Below are positions 27,230 to 36,794 of a DNA stretch of 64,000 nucleotides, in pieces (position 1 is the stretch's first letter; every line of letters begins with the position of its first letter). This DNA comes from Buttiauxella selenatireducens (GTDB taxonomy: Bacteria > Pseudomonadota > Gammaproteobacteria > Enterobacterales > Enterobacteriaceae), in NCBI RefSeq assembly GCF_031432975.1, contig NZ_CP133838.1:2604001-2668000 (forward strand), written 5' to 3'. The notes below the pieces were generated by a model, which was given only the letters and a program-made list of their open reading frames with translations, was not told the origin of the DNA and ran no database searches. The position numbers were made by a program, and so were the translations under genes.

Positions 27230-27808
27230 ATGCAGGAGCAGTTTACAAAATACCAACAATTAAAACATTATCTTGCTGCTGATATTTTAAAGAATAAAAA
27301 GGCATTTTCGTGGCGACGCGTTATATTTCGATGTATTAAACAACCACAGCATCGATTTATTTTTTGGTGGCGGATAGCCAGTTTTCTCTACTCTACTGAT
27401 AGCCACTACTGTAAAGCGCGTGCACGTAAAATGAACTACGGTTTAATCAGGAAATATAATATTGAGATCATGTTAGGGGCGCAGATCGGCGAAGGCGTTC
27501 GGCTTCCCCACCTCTCGGGCATCGTGATTAACCCGTGGTGCCATATCGGTAAAAACGTCAGAATAAGGCAAAACACCACCATTGGCATTAAAACCGATGA
27601 GGGGGTACGAAATATTGTCATTGGGAATAATGTTGATATAGGCGCTCATTGCTGCATTATTGGTAATGAAATCACTATTGGACACAATGTGGTTATTGGC
27701 GCGATGTCTTACGTTAATAAAAACTTGCCTGATAATACGATTTGTTATACTGAAAAAACCAATAAAGTCATTATCAACGATAATCACTTCGATCAAATGT
27801 CAGAGTGA
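27230..27808 (+). CDS. Serine acetyltransferase-like hexapeptide acyltransferase
   Basis: A 192-residue left-handed beta-helix acyltransferase. The helical N-terminus (about 1-75) is followed by hexapeptide repeats (IGEGVRLPHLSGIVINPWCHIGKNVRIRQNTTIGI, then IGNNVDIGAHCCIIGNEITIGHNVVIGAMSYV). It resembles the CysE-like acyltransferases of polysaccharide clusters more than housekeeping CysE, which is longer. AT-rich codon use differs from the neighbours. ACGGAGG precedes the ATG. No polysaccharide genes adjoin; srfABC follows 164 bp downstream on the same strand. Confidence 0.8.
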   Translation: MQEQFTKYQQLKHYLAADILKNKKAFSWRRVIFRCIKQPQHRFIFWWRIASFLYSTDSHYCKARARKMNYGLIRKYNIEIMLGAQIGEGVRLPHLSGIVINPWCHIGKNVRIRQNTTIGIKTDEGVRNIVIGNNVDIGAHCCIIGNEITIGHNVVIGAMSYVNKNLPDNTICYTEKTNKVIINDNHFDQMSE

Positions 27809-27972
27809 TCAATTCTTATTTAAATATTATATGGGACAGAAACCACCGTCTTCAATCGCCCGATAATTAGAAAAAACACCCGTCTCTTCCGCCGTTTAGT
27901 TACGCAAAATCTCAGTAAAGTGGCAAGCGTGAAGATGGCTCAAGTTGAGCTGAAAACAGCAGGATTGATGAC

Positions 27973-29298
27973 GTGGCAAAAACATTATTGCGCAGCGGAT
28001 GCCTTGATGACTTCCTTTCGCTTGGCGAAAACGGGCAGACGGTGTTCGACTCAGCACTACAAATTCGCGAAACGTTACGCTTACGCAAACAGCAGGCTGT
28101 GGTCGACAGTCTGGCGATACCTCAGCCAAATGATGAGGGTGACAGAGTCGACTGGTATGCGCCTTTCGAAGGCACCGTCATCAGTTGGGCGGCGGCCAGC
28201 GATGAACAACGCAAAAAAGCCCTGCGCTATCTTGATAACGCCCAGACCAACGTCGCGTCGTTAATTCAGCGCTGCCAGCAGGCTGAAAAAACCGCTATCC
28301 AACTGTTTGGTTCGTTACTCGCCAATGCGTTGCAGTTCCCTGGCAGTCAGCATGTGTATCTTGTTGACGGCAAACCGGTGCTCACGTTTTGGGGTTTTGT
28401 GAACCTCAATAGCGGCGCCCGTACTGATGCGCTGGATTGTTTGCGTATCAATGAAGAGCATGAACCGGTTATCGAGTTCCTGGCAGAACCGCCACCCGCC
28501 GCACCACCGGTCATCATACTCAGCGAACCGGATGAGCCGCTCTATAGCGTTGCGCCACCGGTTGTTGCAGCACCGGCAAATGAAACGCCGCAGGTGCAAG
28601 AGCCCGCTCCTGAAATCGTGCCTCACGTGCTGCCAGTTAAAAAATCCAGGCGTTGGCTGCTGCCCGTCGCCGCCATGATTGTTGCCTGCATCGCCGCCCC
28701 ACTCACTTATTACCGGGTATCGGCATCGCACGCAGAACCTTTAGCTCAGGTTGCAGCCGACGTTAAACCACAGCCGATCGCTCCTGCTGTTATCCAGGCG
28801 GAACCCGTAAGCCAGGTTTCGACCCTGCCCGTTAGCCATGCAGCGGTAGTAGAAACACCGGTATCGCAGCCAGAACCCGTCGCGGTTGTCACCACGCCGC
28901 CTGTCGACATCCCTAAAGGCGCGATGATTTTACCTGCTGATGCACTGAAACTCGGCTCTACCAAATTCCTTAACGGCACCTGGCGTGTGGTCATCAACGT
29001 TAAAGACTCCATCACCGGCAAGCCGCCAACGCTGCGTTATCAAATTGCCAATAACAAAGGCACTGTGCGCCTGGTGCATGGCGACAGCATTGTGTGCAAA
29101 GCGGAGGTGTTTTCGGGATTGATGCAATCCGGCACGCTGATGATCAAAACCCGTGGCAATGCGCGCTGTAGCGATGGTTCGCGTTACCCGCTGCCTGAAA
29201 TTTCCTGCAATGCGGGTGTCAGCGATGTGGCGGAGTGCACCGGGCGCTACGAGGGCGACACCGTGGTTCCTGTGACGTTTAAAAAAGTGAGTGATTAA
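27973..29298 (+). CDS. srfA: SrfA-like protein
   Basis: A 441-residue protein in the position of SrfA of the srfABC operon. The N-terminal 165 residues look globular and cytoplasmic. A Pro/Ala-rich stretch follows (about 170-215), then one membrane segment (RWLLPVAAMIVACIAAPLTYY, about 220-240), a second Pro/Val-rich stretch and a C-terminal domain (about 310-441) with four cysteines that may lie outside the inner membrane. It starts at GTG 27973. The srf genes were named in Salmonella as SsrB-regulated factors; the biochemical role is not known to me. It is directly followed by srfB. Confidence 0.8.
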   Translation: MAKTLLRSGCLDDFLSLGENGQTVFDSALQIRETLRLRKQQAVVDSLAIPQPNDEGDRVDWYAPFEGTVISWAAASDEQRKKALRYLDNAQTNVASLIQRCQQAEKTAIQLFGSLLANALQFPGSQHVYLVDGKPVLTFWGFVNLNSGARTDALDCLRINEEHEPVIEFLAEPPPAAPPVIILSEPDEPLYSVAPPVVAAPANETPQVQEPAPEIVPHVLPVKKSRRWLLPVAAMIVACIAAPLTYYRVSASHAEPLAQVAADVKPQPIAPAVIQAEPVSQVSTLPVSHAAVVETPVSQPEPVAVVTTPPVDIPKGAMILPADALKLGSTKFLNGTWRVVINVKDSITGKPPTLRYQIANNKGTVRLVHGDSIVCKAEVFSGLMQSGTLMIKTRGNARCSDGSRYPLPEISCNAGVSDVAECTGRYEGDTVVPVTFKKVSD

Positions 29299-29301
29299 TC
29301 C

Positions 29302-32274
29302 ATGTTTGCCACCCTGTATCCCTATAAACCGAGCGTGACGCTCATAAAAGACAGCGGCATTCAGTTTCTGGATTTCGGCCTTGCCCCACAACCAAACGCG
29401 CCGCACACCGGTCGCTTTGTGCGTAAAACGGCGAATGGCCCGCTGCTTCGTCTTGATTACGACGTGGTGCCTGGCAAATTTACCCTGCCTGGCAGCCTGG
29501 GTGCGGCGCCCGAAGTCGTCAAACCTGAAAGCACCATTACACTCGGCCATTCGCTGAAACTGCTGGATAAAACCTGGCTTCCGCTGCCTTTCCTGCGCTT
29601 TAACCCACCGCGTACTTTTGTGGGCGGCCCGGATAACTGGGCGCGAGTGCAAATTCGTTGTCTTGAAACGCCCGATTCCGCAGGCAACACCGTGCGCATT
29701 ACTCTGGCGCTGGATACCAAAATTCTTGCCGACGACAACCCTGCCGCACATCTGGCGCCGACACAAAGCGATGTGCGTAACGGTGCTCGCTTTGCGCTGG
29801 CCTGGCAAAACGAAGAAATTAACGATTTTATCGACCAGACCTGGGTTGATGGCTGGCTGCGCGAAGTGTTCACGCAGTTCGCTTCACGCCATGAAACACG
29901 CAGCGAGCGTGAAATCAGTAACGCACTGAAAACCTTTGAGTATCAGGCGCACTATCTCAATATCATCGAGATGCTCGGCGCACAGCTTGCGGTGCCAGAG
30001 GTCAAAATAGTCACGGCGACATTGCAATCCCCCGCCATCCCCGTTGATTTAGTTTTGGACGTGGGCAACACCCACACCTGCGGCGTATTAATCGAAGATC
30101 ATGGTGAAGCGAATGACGGCCTGCGCCAGACCGCCGAGCTGCAAATTCGCTCGCTGAGCGAACCGCAAACTATTAATGAAGCGATGTTCACCAGCCGCCT
30201 CGAGTTCTCAGAAGCCAAATTCGGCAAGCAGCACTTCTCGGTTGAAAGTGGCCGCGATGACGCGTTTGTCTGGCCGTCGATTGCGCGTGTCGGTGATGAA
30301 GCCCGTAGCATGGCTTCCGCCCGTTTAGGCACTGAGGGAGCCAGCGGTATTTCCAGCCCTCGCCGCTACTTGTGGGATGAAACCCCTGCCAACCAGGACT
30401 GGCGCTTTAGCCAGATGGGGGTAAAAACACAACGCGAACCGCTGGCAACCGCTTATCCATTGATGAACTTGATGAATGACGACGGGCAACCGCTTTATTC
30501 GCTGCCATTAGAAGAAAGGCTGCCGGTTTTTTCGCCGCAATACAGTCGCAGTTCGTTGATGACCTTGATGCTGTGCGAGCTGCTGGCGCAGGCACTGATG
30601 CAAATCAACAGCGTCGGCTCGCGTCAAAGCATGGGCCATATCAATGCACCACGTCAGTTGCGCACTCTTATCCTCACACTGCCTTCTGCGATGCCGAAAC
30701 AAGAGCGTGAAATCTTCCGCCAGCGTATGCAGGAAGCGGTTGGTCTGGTGTGGAAAGCAATGGAATGGCACCCGACAGACGACGGTTTTAGCAACGATCG
30801 AGATTTCCAGAAAAGCGTGGTTCCAGTACCCGATGTGCAGATGGAATGGGACGAAGCGACCTGTGGGCAACTGGTGTGGCTGTATAACGAAGCGCTGGTT
30901 AACTATGCCGGACAGAGCGGTAACTTCTTCAAAAGCCTCGCCCGTCCTGACCGCAAATTAGCCGCCGATGAGCTACCGGGGAAAACCTTGCGTGTCGCCT
31001 CGATTGATATTGGCGGGGGCACAACGGATATGGCCATCACGCAATATCATCTTGATGACGGCGTCGGCAGCAATGTGAAAATCACCCCGCGCTTACTGTT
31101 CCGCGAAGGCTTTAAAGTCGCGGGTGACGACATTCTGCTGGATGTTATCCAGCGTTGCGTGCTCCCCGCGCTACAGGCGCAAATCCATCAGGCGGGTGTT
31201 GCGGACAGCACAGGATTAATGACCACGCTGTTTGGTGAGTCCGGGCGCATGGATACCCGTGGCACGCTGCGCCAGCAAACCGCGTTGCAACTGTTTATCC
31301 CCCTCGGCCATGCGGTGTTGTCGTGTTGGGAAAATAGCGATCCTGATGACCGCCACGCCATGCTGGAAGCGACCTTTGGCGAGCTGTTAACTCAGCGCCC
31401 AACGGATAACGTGATTAACTATGTGCAACAGGCTGTGCAGCATGCGCTGCCTGCCGACGCGCCCGCGTTTGATTTATTCAGCGTACCGCTACATGTTGAT
31501 TTGGCTGATTTGCAAGACGCGCTGCTCGCCGGACACTTTACGCTAACCGCACCGCTGCAAGCGCTGTGTGAAGTGATCAACCACTACTGCTGCGATGTGT
31601 TGTTGGTCACGGGGCGACCAGGCTGTTTGCCCGGCGTTCAGGCGCTATTGCGCTACCAACAACCGGTGCCGGTAAACCGCATCGTCTGGCTGGATAACTA
31701 TCAGACTCATGAATGGTATCCGTTTAGCCAACAAGGCCGCATCGGCAACCCGAAATCCACGGCGGCCGTGGGGGCGATGCTGTGCAGCCTGGCAATGGAT
31801 TTACGTCTGCCTGGCTTTAACTTTAAAGCGTCTGATATTCAGGCTTACTCCACGGTGCGCTATCTGGGGATGCTGGATGGCAACAATACGCTGGTTGAAA
31901 AAAACATTTGGTATCGCGATATCGATCTCGACGATCCTAAATCTACGCTGGATACGCGCCTGCATTTCCCACTGCGCGGCAATGCATGTCTGGGATTCCG
32001 CCAGCTCGATGATGCGCGTTGGCCCGCCACGCCGTTGTACACCCTCGCGATAAACTCGCCGCAGTTGGCAAAAGCCATCGCTGGCGAAGGCGTGCTGAAT
32101 GTGCGTTTACAGCAGACCCGTGAAGCTGACGCCTTTGTGCTGGCCGAAGCGTGGTTGCAGGATGGCAGCAAAGTGCCGCTCAACCAATTAAGTTTTAAAT
32201 TGAATACGCTGGCTGGAAGCTATAGCGGTGCCAGCCATTACTGGATTGACAGCGGGAGCGTGTATCAAAAATGA
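29302..32274 (+). CDS. srfB: SrfB-like protein with actin/Hsp70-type ATPase motifs
   Basis: A 990-residue SrfB family protein. Two phosphate-loop motifs of the actin/Hsp70 superfamily are visible: VLDVGNTHTCGVL (about 251-263) and SIDIGGGTTDMAI (about 566-578), with an adenosine-like loop later (VTGRPGCLPGV). This predicts ATP binding, though the family's role is uncharacterised. N-terminal residues 1-240 form a separate domain. It lies 3 bases after srfA and overlaps srfC by four bases (ATGA), so the three gene products are probably made in fixed ratio. Confidence 0.85.
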   Translation: MFATLYPYKPSVTLIKDSGIQFLDFGLAPQPNAPHTGRFVRKTANGPLLRLDYDVVPGKFTLPGSLGAAPEVVKPESTITLGHSLKLLDKTWLPLPFLRFNPPRTFVGGPDNWARVQIRCLETPDSAGNTVRITLALDTKILADDNPAAHLAPTQSDVRNGARFALAWQNEEINDFIDQTWVDGWLREVFTQFASRHETRSEREISNALKTFEYQAHYLNIIEMLGAQLAVPEVKIVTATLQSPAIPVDLVLDVGNTHTCGVLIEDHGEANDGLRQTAELQIRSLSEPQTINEAMFTSRLEFSEAKFGKQHFSVESGRDDAFVWPSIARVGDEARSMASARLGTEGASGISSPRRYLWDETPANQDWRFSQMGVKTQREPLATAYPLMNLMNDDGQPLYSLPLEERLPVFSPQYSRSSLMTLMLCELLAQALMQINSVGSRQSMGHINAPRQLRTLILTLPSAMPKQEREIFRQRMQEAVGLVWKAMEWHPTDDGFSNDRDFQKSVVPVPDVQMEWDEATCGQLVWLYNEALVNYAGQSGNFFKSLARPDRKLAADELPGKTLRVASIDIGGGTTDMAITQYHLDDGVGSNVKITPRLLFREGFKVAGDDILLDVIQRCVLPALQAQIHQAGVADSTGLMTTLFGESGRMDTRGTLRQQTALQLFIPLGHAVLSCWENSDPDDRHAMLEATFGELLTQRPTDNVINYVQQAVQHALPADAPAFDLFSVPLHVDLADLQDALLAGHFTLTAPLQALCEVINHYCCDVLLVTGRPGCLPGVQALLRYQQPVPVNRIVWLDNYQTHEWYPFSQQGRIGNPKSTAAVGAMLCSLAMDLRLPGFNFKASDIQAYSTVRYLGMLDGNNTLVEKNIWYRDIDLDDPKSTLDTRLHFPLRGNACLGFRQLDDARWPATPLYTLAINSPQLAKAIAGEGVLNVRLQQTREADAFVLAEAWLQDGSKVPLNQLSFKLNTLAGSYSGASHYWIDSGSVYQK

Positions 32275-34406
32275 ATTCAACAACCTCAACGCTGCAACAG
32301 TTAGAAGATTGGGTTCAGCAGACTCGTCTGTCGGTTCCGTTAGTGGATAACGAAGCCGATGGGCTATTGCAAAAATTGGCCGCTATTCAACAACGCCAGC
32401 ATCAGATTGACCTACAGGCGGAGCAACCACTAACAATTGGGTTGTATGGTCACTCGGTGGCGGGTAAACATCACCTGCTTACCACGCTGCTGGGCGATAA
32501 CCACGAACGCATTGAGATTTTGCTCGGCGGGAAAGTGCTGGATTACCTGACGCACATCAACCCCGGCCACGCTCCTGACGTTGCGGTGCGTTTTACCTGT
32601 CGCGAGTTACCGGTTGCAGAACACTATCCCTTACTGTTGACGCTGTATAACGCCTGCGAACTTGCCCAGCGCATGATTCGCCAGTATCACGCCACGTCAT
32701 CTGCACGTTTTGCGCAGCCGGAAGTTATCGCCGCAAAACTTAAAGAGTTACAGGTCAAACGCCTGGCACAACCGACACCAGGGATAACGCAGCATCAGCT
32801 TTCTGACATCGCCCAGACTTATCATGAAGCCGTGCGCCGTCAGTACCATCTGGATAATGCGCTATGGCAGCAAATGGCGGAACTGCTGCCATGGTTGAGC
32901 AGCGCTGACCAGGCTTCGTTGCTGGCACCGCTTTGGGGCGACAACGCGACACAAACCGCGCGTTGGCAGCAGCTTGTCGACATGCTCAATCATCTGGGCT
33001 GCGCCCGCAAGATTTTGGCCCCGGCTAATTTGCTGGTCGATACCTTCTTGCTGCCTGTTGAAGGTTTTTTGTTCCCGGCAACGCCGGACATGCAGGAAAT
33101 CAGTGCCGACGTACTGGTCTGCCCGCTGGTCAATCACGAAATTGGTACCCAGGTGAGCCTCGCACAGCATGATTTGCAGCAACTCTGCGCGGAAATCACC
33201 CTGACGCTTAACCAACCGCCGAAGCTTGCGCAGGTCGAAGTCGTGGATATTCCGCTTGAGCAACTCGACAATTACGGCAACGCTCTCCAGCCCGATAAAT
33301 TAGTGGTGTGTAATGCCGCCTCCGTTCGACGAGAAGTGAACGCTGCCGGTAAAATGCTGGCACGTTGGGTGGATAAAACCCAAGCCAGCCACGCGACGAC
33401 GCCCGGCTTAATTTGGGCAATTACACCGCGTGATGCCCGTTTTAGCGGAGCTAATCTGGATGAAGGTGTGCAACGTGTTATCGGCCTGCCGGGGAAACGC
33501 TGGGGCACGCTACAAGCGCTGGACAGCCGCAATATGCACCGTTTGCTGGAGTGGCTTACGGACGCGCTGATCCCCGCGCAACGTACCCGTCGTATTGAGA
33601 TGTTACATACCGCGCTTAACACGCAAATCAACGATCTGTTCGCTCATCTTATCGAAGGCGAAGACCTGACGCCGGAGCGCGCACGTTCGCAGGCAGAAGA
33701 TCTGGTGCGTACTCTGCAATCCCGCGCCGCCATTCATGGCGAACTGCTCGCCAGCCTGTTGCCTGAGCGCCAGGTACTGCAACAATGCTGGTTGAACCAT
33801 CAGCAATTACGCAAACAACAACCCGCCGAGTTTAGCCTCGATATAGACCTGTTCGCCGACGAAGAGAGCCATACTGCTCAAATCAGCGATGTCAGTAACT
33901 TCGCCAATACGGTGCATGTGTTGTGGATTAATCATTTACGGCAGTTGGCAACACGTCGGGAAATCGCCCATCTTTCTGGCATCGACAATACTCAACTCCA
34001 GGCACTGTGCCAGTTGCTGATTGTCGCCAGTTATCGACTGAAATTATCTCAGCAACTCGACACGGCGTTGCGTCAGGGAGATGGCAGCATGGCGCAGGAA
34101 ATTACCTGCGCCTGCGCGGTGCTGGGTGATTTTGTCAGTTGGTTAGGTTACGCACATATCGAACCAACGTTACGTCCCGCAAGCCGCGTCAATAAAGGCT
34201 CCCCGGTATTTACCCCGCAAGTCCAGGCCAGCGCCACAACACGGCTGGTTCGGTTAGGCGACCAACCTGCTCGCGGCAATACGCTGTATGTCTACGACTG
34301 GCTGGTTGCACTGTATACCCGCGCGCTTGAGAACATCGGTTATCGCCACCCGCAGGATGTTAGTGATGCTCAGAAAGCGCAGTTAGTTGCGCTACTTGGG
34401 GAGTAA
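32271..34406 (+). CDS. srfC: SrfC-like protein with degenerate P-loop
   Basis: A 711-residue SrfC family protein. The N-terminus has a P-loop-like stretch, TIGLYGHSVAGKHHLLTTLLG (about 55-75), in which the residue after the lysine is histidine instead of Ser/Thr, so Mg-NTP binding may be altered. A long helical body follows (about 400-711). It ends the srfABC unit with a four-base overlap to srfB. SrfB as ATPase-like and SrfC as GTPase-like partners with membrane-bound SrfA suggest an envelope-associated complex; this is inference. Confidence 0.82.
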   Translation: MNSTTSTLQQLEDWVQQTRLSVPLVDNEADGLLQKLAAIQQRQHQIDLQAEQPLTIGLYGHSVAGKHHLLTTLLGDNHERIEILLGGKVLDYLTHINPGHAPDVAVRFTCRELPVAEHYPLLLTLYNACELAQRMIRQYHATSSARFAQPEVIAAKLKELQVKRLAQPTPGITQHQLSDIAQTYHEAVRRQYHLDNALWQQMAELLPWLSSADQASLLAPLWGDNATQTARWQQLVDMLNHLGCARKILAPANLLVDTFLLPVEGFLFPATPDMQEISADVLVCPLVNHEIGTQVSLAQHDLQQLCAEITLTLNQPPKLAQVEVVDIPLEQLDNYGNALQPDKLVVCNAASVRREVNAAGKMLARWVDKTQASHATTPGLIWAITPRDARFSGANLDEGVQRVIGLPGKRWGTLQALDSRNMHRLLEWLTDALIPAQRTRRIEMLHTALNTQINDLFAHLIEGEDLTPERARSQAEDLVRTLQSRAAIHGELLASLLPERQVLQQCWLNHQQLRKQQPAEFSLDIDLFADEESHTAQISDVSNFANTVHVLWINHLRQLATRREIAHLSGIDNTQLQALCQLLIVASYRLKLSQQLDTALRQGDGSMAQEITCACAVLGDFVSWLGYAHIEPTLRPASRVNKGSPVFTPQVQASATTRLVRLGDQPARGNTLYVYDWLVALYTRALENIGYRHPQDVSDAQKAQLVALLGE

Positions 34407-34459
34407 TCTGGCAGATGAGATTCTGGGTGAGTGAGTTATTCTCACCCAGATGACGGAGT

Positions 34460-34744
34460 TCAAAAAGCGGTCATCAGAATGTACGTTGCTTCCTTTCTCG
34501 TGTGTTGATCAATCAACGGGACCAACCGTCTGAAATGCTCACTGGCGCAATGCGCATCCAGCGCCGCACGATCAAACCATTCCTCTATAAAAATGAAATG
34601 GCCTGGGTCCTTCTCATCAATAAACAAATCATAGGCAATACAAAGAGGCTCTTGTTTAGTGGCTTCAACCAGCTCCCGGTACAAAGGGATGACAATTTCA
34701 ACGTCCTCGGGCTTTATAAAATCTTCGGCGATGACTTTTAACAT
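34460..34744 (-). CDS. Antibiotic-biosynthesis-monooxygenase-domain protein
   Basis: A 94-residue ferredoxin-like ABM-domain protein (YgiN/quinol monooxygenase type): MLKVIAEDFIKPEDVEIVIPLYRELVEAT, then EEWFDRAALDAHCASEHF. Such proteins are small cofactor-free dimers acting on quinols or related compounds. GAGGACAAA precedes the ATG. It is divergent from the aldehyde dehydrogenase gene, 153 bp away, which may hint at linked aromatic detoxification. Confidence 0.75.
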   Translation of the reverse strand: MLKVIAEDFIKPEDVEIVIPLYRELVEATKQEPLCIAYDLFIDEKDPGHFIFIEEWFDRAALDAHCASEHFRRLVPLIDQHTRKEATYILMTAF

Positions 34745-34897
34745 TTTGTCCTCGAATCTATTCGCTAACGTATCACTATATGGGGTTTGAGAGCTTGCGG
34801 GGTAAAAATATCAGCGCGGGTAAATCACTGGGAAAACAACCTTATTCTGGCTACACTGGATGGCACCTTAACATTTCAATAACAAAAGAGGTGTCAG

Positions 34898-36364
34898 ATG
34901 CCGAACTTATCCCCTGTCTCTATTTCTATGCTCATCAATGGATTACCTGTTGGGGCACAGAACCAGGCCACGTTTGAACGCCGTAATCCCCTCGATGAAC
35001 AAGTCGCCACTGTCGCCCCCGCCGCGACGGTCAACGATGCACGCGCTGCGGTGGAAGCCGCAAACCAGGCCTTCGCCAGTTGGTCGCAAACCGGGCCGAA
35101 TCAACGCCGCGCTTTGCTTCTGAAAGCGGCGGATGCGCTGGAAGCGAAACAAACCGCGTTTATCACCGCGATGGCTTCAGAAACCGGAGCAACGGCACAA
35201 TGGGCTGAATTTAACGTACATCTGGGGGCCGGACTGCTGCGTGAAGCTGCAGCACTCACCACGCAAATTAACGGCGACGTGATCCCTTCCGATGTGCCTG
35301 GCAACCTGGCCATGGCAATCCGCCAGCCTGCAGGTGTGGTTCTGGGAATGGCACCGTGGAATGCGCCCGTCATCCTCGGCGTGCGGGCGATTGCGACCCC
35401 ACTCGCGTGTGGTAACTGCGTAGTGCTCAAAGGCTCAGAAATTTCGCCCGCCACTCACGGTTTAATTATCGATGCACTCAATGAAGCCGGGTTCCCCGCT
35501 GGGGTAGTCAACTTTGTGACAAATGCGCCACAAGATGCCGCAAGTGTCGTCGAGGCGATGATTGCCCATTCGGCGGTGCGGCGTGTGAATTTCACCGGCT
35601 CGACGCACGTCGGGCGGATCATCGCCCAAACGTGTGCACGCTACCTGAAACCGGTGGTTTTGGAATTGGGTGGCAAAGCTCCGTTGCTGGTGCTGCACGA
35701 CGCCGATATTGAGCTGGCAGTGAATTGCGCGGCCTTCGGGGCTTTTGCCAACTCGGGGCAAATCTGCATGTCGACTGAGCGTATTATTGTTGATGAGCGG
35801 ATCGCCGATGATTTTGTCGCGAAGTTTGCTGCTAAAGCCGCGAGTTTGCCATGTGGCGACCCGCGTCACGGCCCGACCGTTTTGGGCTCGGTAGTGGATG
35901 TGCAGACGGTTTCACGTTGCAATGATTTGATCGATGACGCGCTGGGAAAAGGGGCAAAACTGGTTGCGGGTGGCAAAGCGGATTCAACATTAATGCCCGC
36001 CACGGTTCTGGATTTTGTCACCTCAGACATGCGCATCTATCACGAAGAATCCTTTGGCCCGGTTAAAGGGATTATCCGCGCCAAAAACGACGAGGAAGCG
36101 CTGGCTATCGCCAATGATAACGACCTCGGGCTTTCAGCCGCCGTATTCAGCCGCGATACTGCGCGGGCATGGAATATTGCCAGCCGTATTCAAAGTGGAA
36201 TTTGCCACATCAATAGCCCAACCGTACACGATGAAGCACAAATGCCGTTTGGCGGCGTCAAAGAGTCTGGTTACGGGCGTTTTGGCGGGCTTGCGGGCGT
36301 CAACGAATTTATTGAGTTACGCTGGATAACCCTGCAAATGCAGCCGCGTCCGTTGCCGTTCTGA
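34898..36364 (+). CDS. Aldehyde dehydrogenase, salicylaldehyde/vanillin dehydrogenase-like
   Basis: A 488-residue NAD(P)-dependent aldehyde dehydrogenase. Catalytic Cys290 is in NSGQICMSTER, the general base Glu256 is in VLELGGKAP, Asn154 is in APWNAP, and the NAD-binding Lys178 is in VLKGSE. The pattern FANSGQICMSTERI together with the C-terminal PFGGVKESGYGRFGG is that of the aromatic-aldehyde group (salicylaldehyde, vanillin dehydrogenases); the natural substrate is not determined. AAGAGG lies upstream of the ATG. Confidence 0.85.
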   Translation: MPNLSPVSISMLINGLPVGAQNQATFERRNPLDEQVATVAPAATVNDARAAVEAANQAFASWSQTGPNQRRALLLKAADALEAKQTAFITAMASETGATAQWAEFNVHLGAGLLREAAALTTQINGDVIPSDVPGNLAMAIRQPAGVVLGMAPWNAPVILGVRAIATPLACGNCVVLKGSEISPATHGLIIDALNEAGFPAGVVNFVTNAPQDAASVVEAMIAHSAVRRVNFTGSTHVGRIIAQTCARYLKPVVLELGGKAPLLVLHDADIELAVNCAAFGAFANSGQICMSTERIIVDERIADDFVAKFAAKAASLPCGDPRHGPTVLGSVVDVQTVSRCNDLIDDALGKGAKLVAGGKADSTLMPATVLDFVTSDMRIYHEESFGPVKGIIRAKNDEEALAIANDNDLGLSAAVFSRDTARAWNIASRIQSGICHINSPTVHDEAQMPFGGVKESGYGRFGGLAGVNEFIELRWITLQMQPRPLPF

Positions 36365-36483
36365 CAGCCGTGTAAACGTACGCCAGGCTGGCGTACGTTT
36401 TCTGCTAAGCCACTGGAATTTCCCCCACTTTTCTGCCAGGATTTCACCACCTATCAACCCACTGAATATATAAGGAGGATCCC

Positions 36484-36567
36484 ATGCTGTTTTGTGAAAT
36501 GTTGTCTATTTCGCATACCCTTGGTGATCGCCATAGCTCAAGCGTTATCGATATCGCACTGCGATAA
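36484..36567 (+). CDS. Candidate 27-residue small protein
   Basis: A short frame (MLFCEMLSISHTLGDRHSSS, then VIDIALR) starts behind an ideal TAAGGAGGATCCC-ATG ribosome site. It is not membrane-like. I do not recognise it. The strength of the Shine-Dalgarno sequence and its spacing are the only evidence; it could be a leader for the ABC-F gene 230 bp downstream, but an ERIC element lies between. Confidence 0.4.
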   Translation: MLFCEMLSISHTLGDRHSSSVIDIALR

Positions 36568-36601
36568 TCCGGCTTGAGCGAAGCTTATGACTTCCACCCC
36601 A

Positions 36602-36717
36602 AAATAATTCGAGTGGCGGGCAGGCGGCAAGAAAGCGAGTCCCTATGAGCTTACTCAAGTAAGTGATTAGGGTGAGTGAACGCAGCCAACGCACCAGCGA
36701 CTTGAAGTATGAAGGGG
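36602..36717. repeat. ERIC (IRU) element
   Basis: The core reads GAGTCCCTATGAGCTTACTC followed by AAGTAAGTGATTAGGGTGAG, close to the ERIC consensus that contains the classic ERIC1R/ERIC2 primer sites. The flanks GGCGGGCAGGCGGCAAG and CGACTTGAAGTATGAAGGG also match. It lies in the 5' region of the ABC-F gene. Confidence 0.88.
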
Positions 36718-36794
36718 AAAACCTTCCCTCGGGCTTACCGGGTTATCGTCGAATTAGACGAGGCGTTTTATCGCCTAACTCTTGAGTAAGCACA

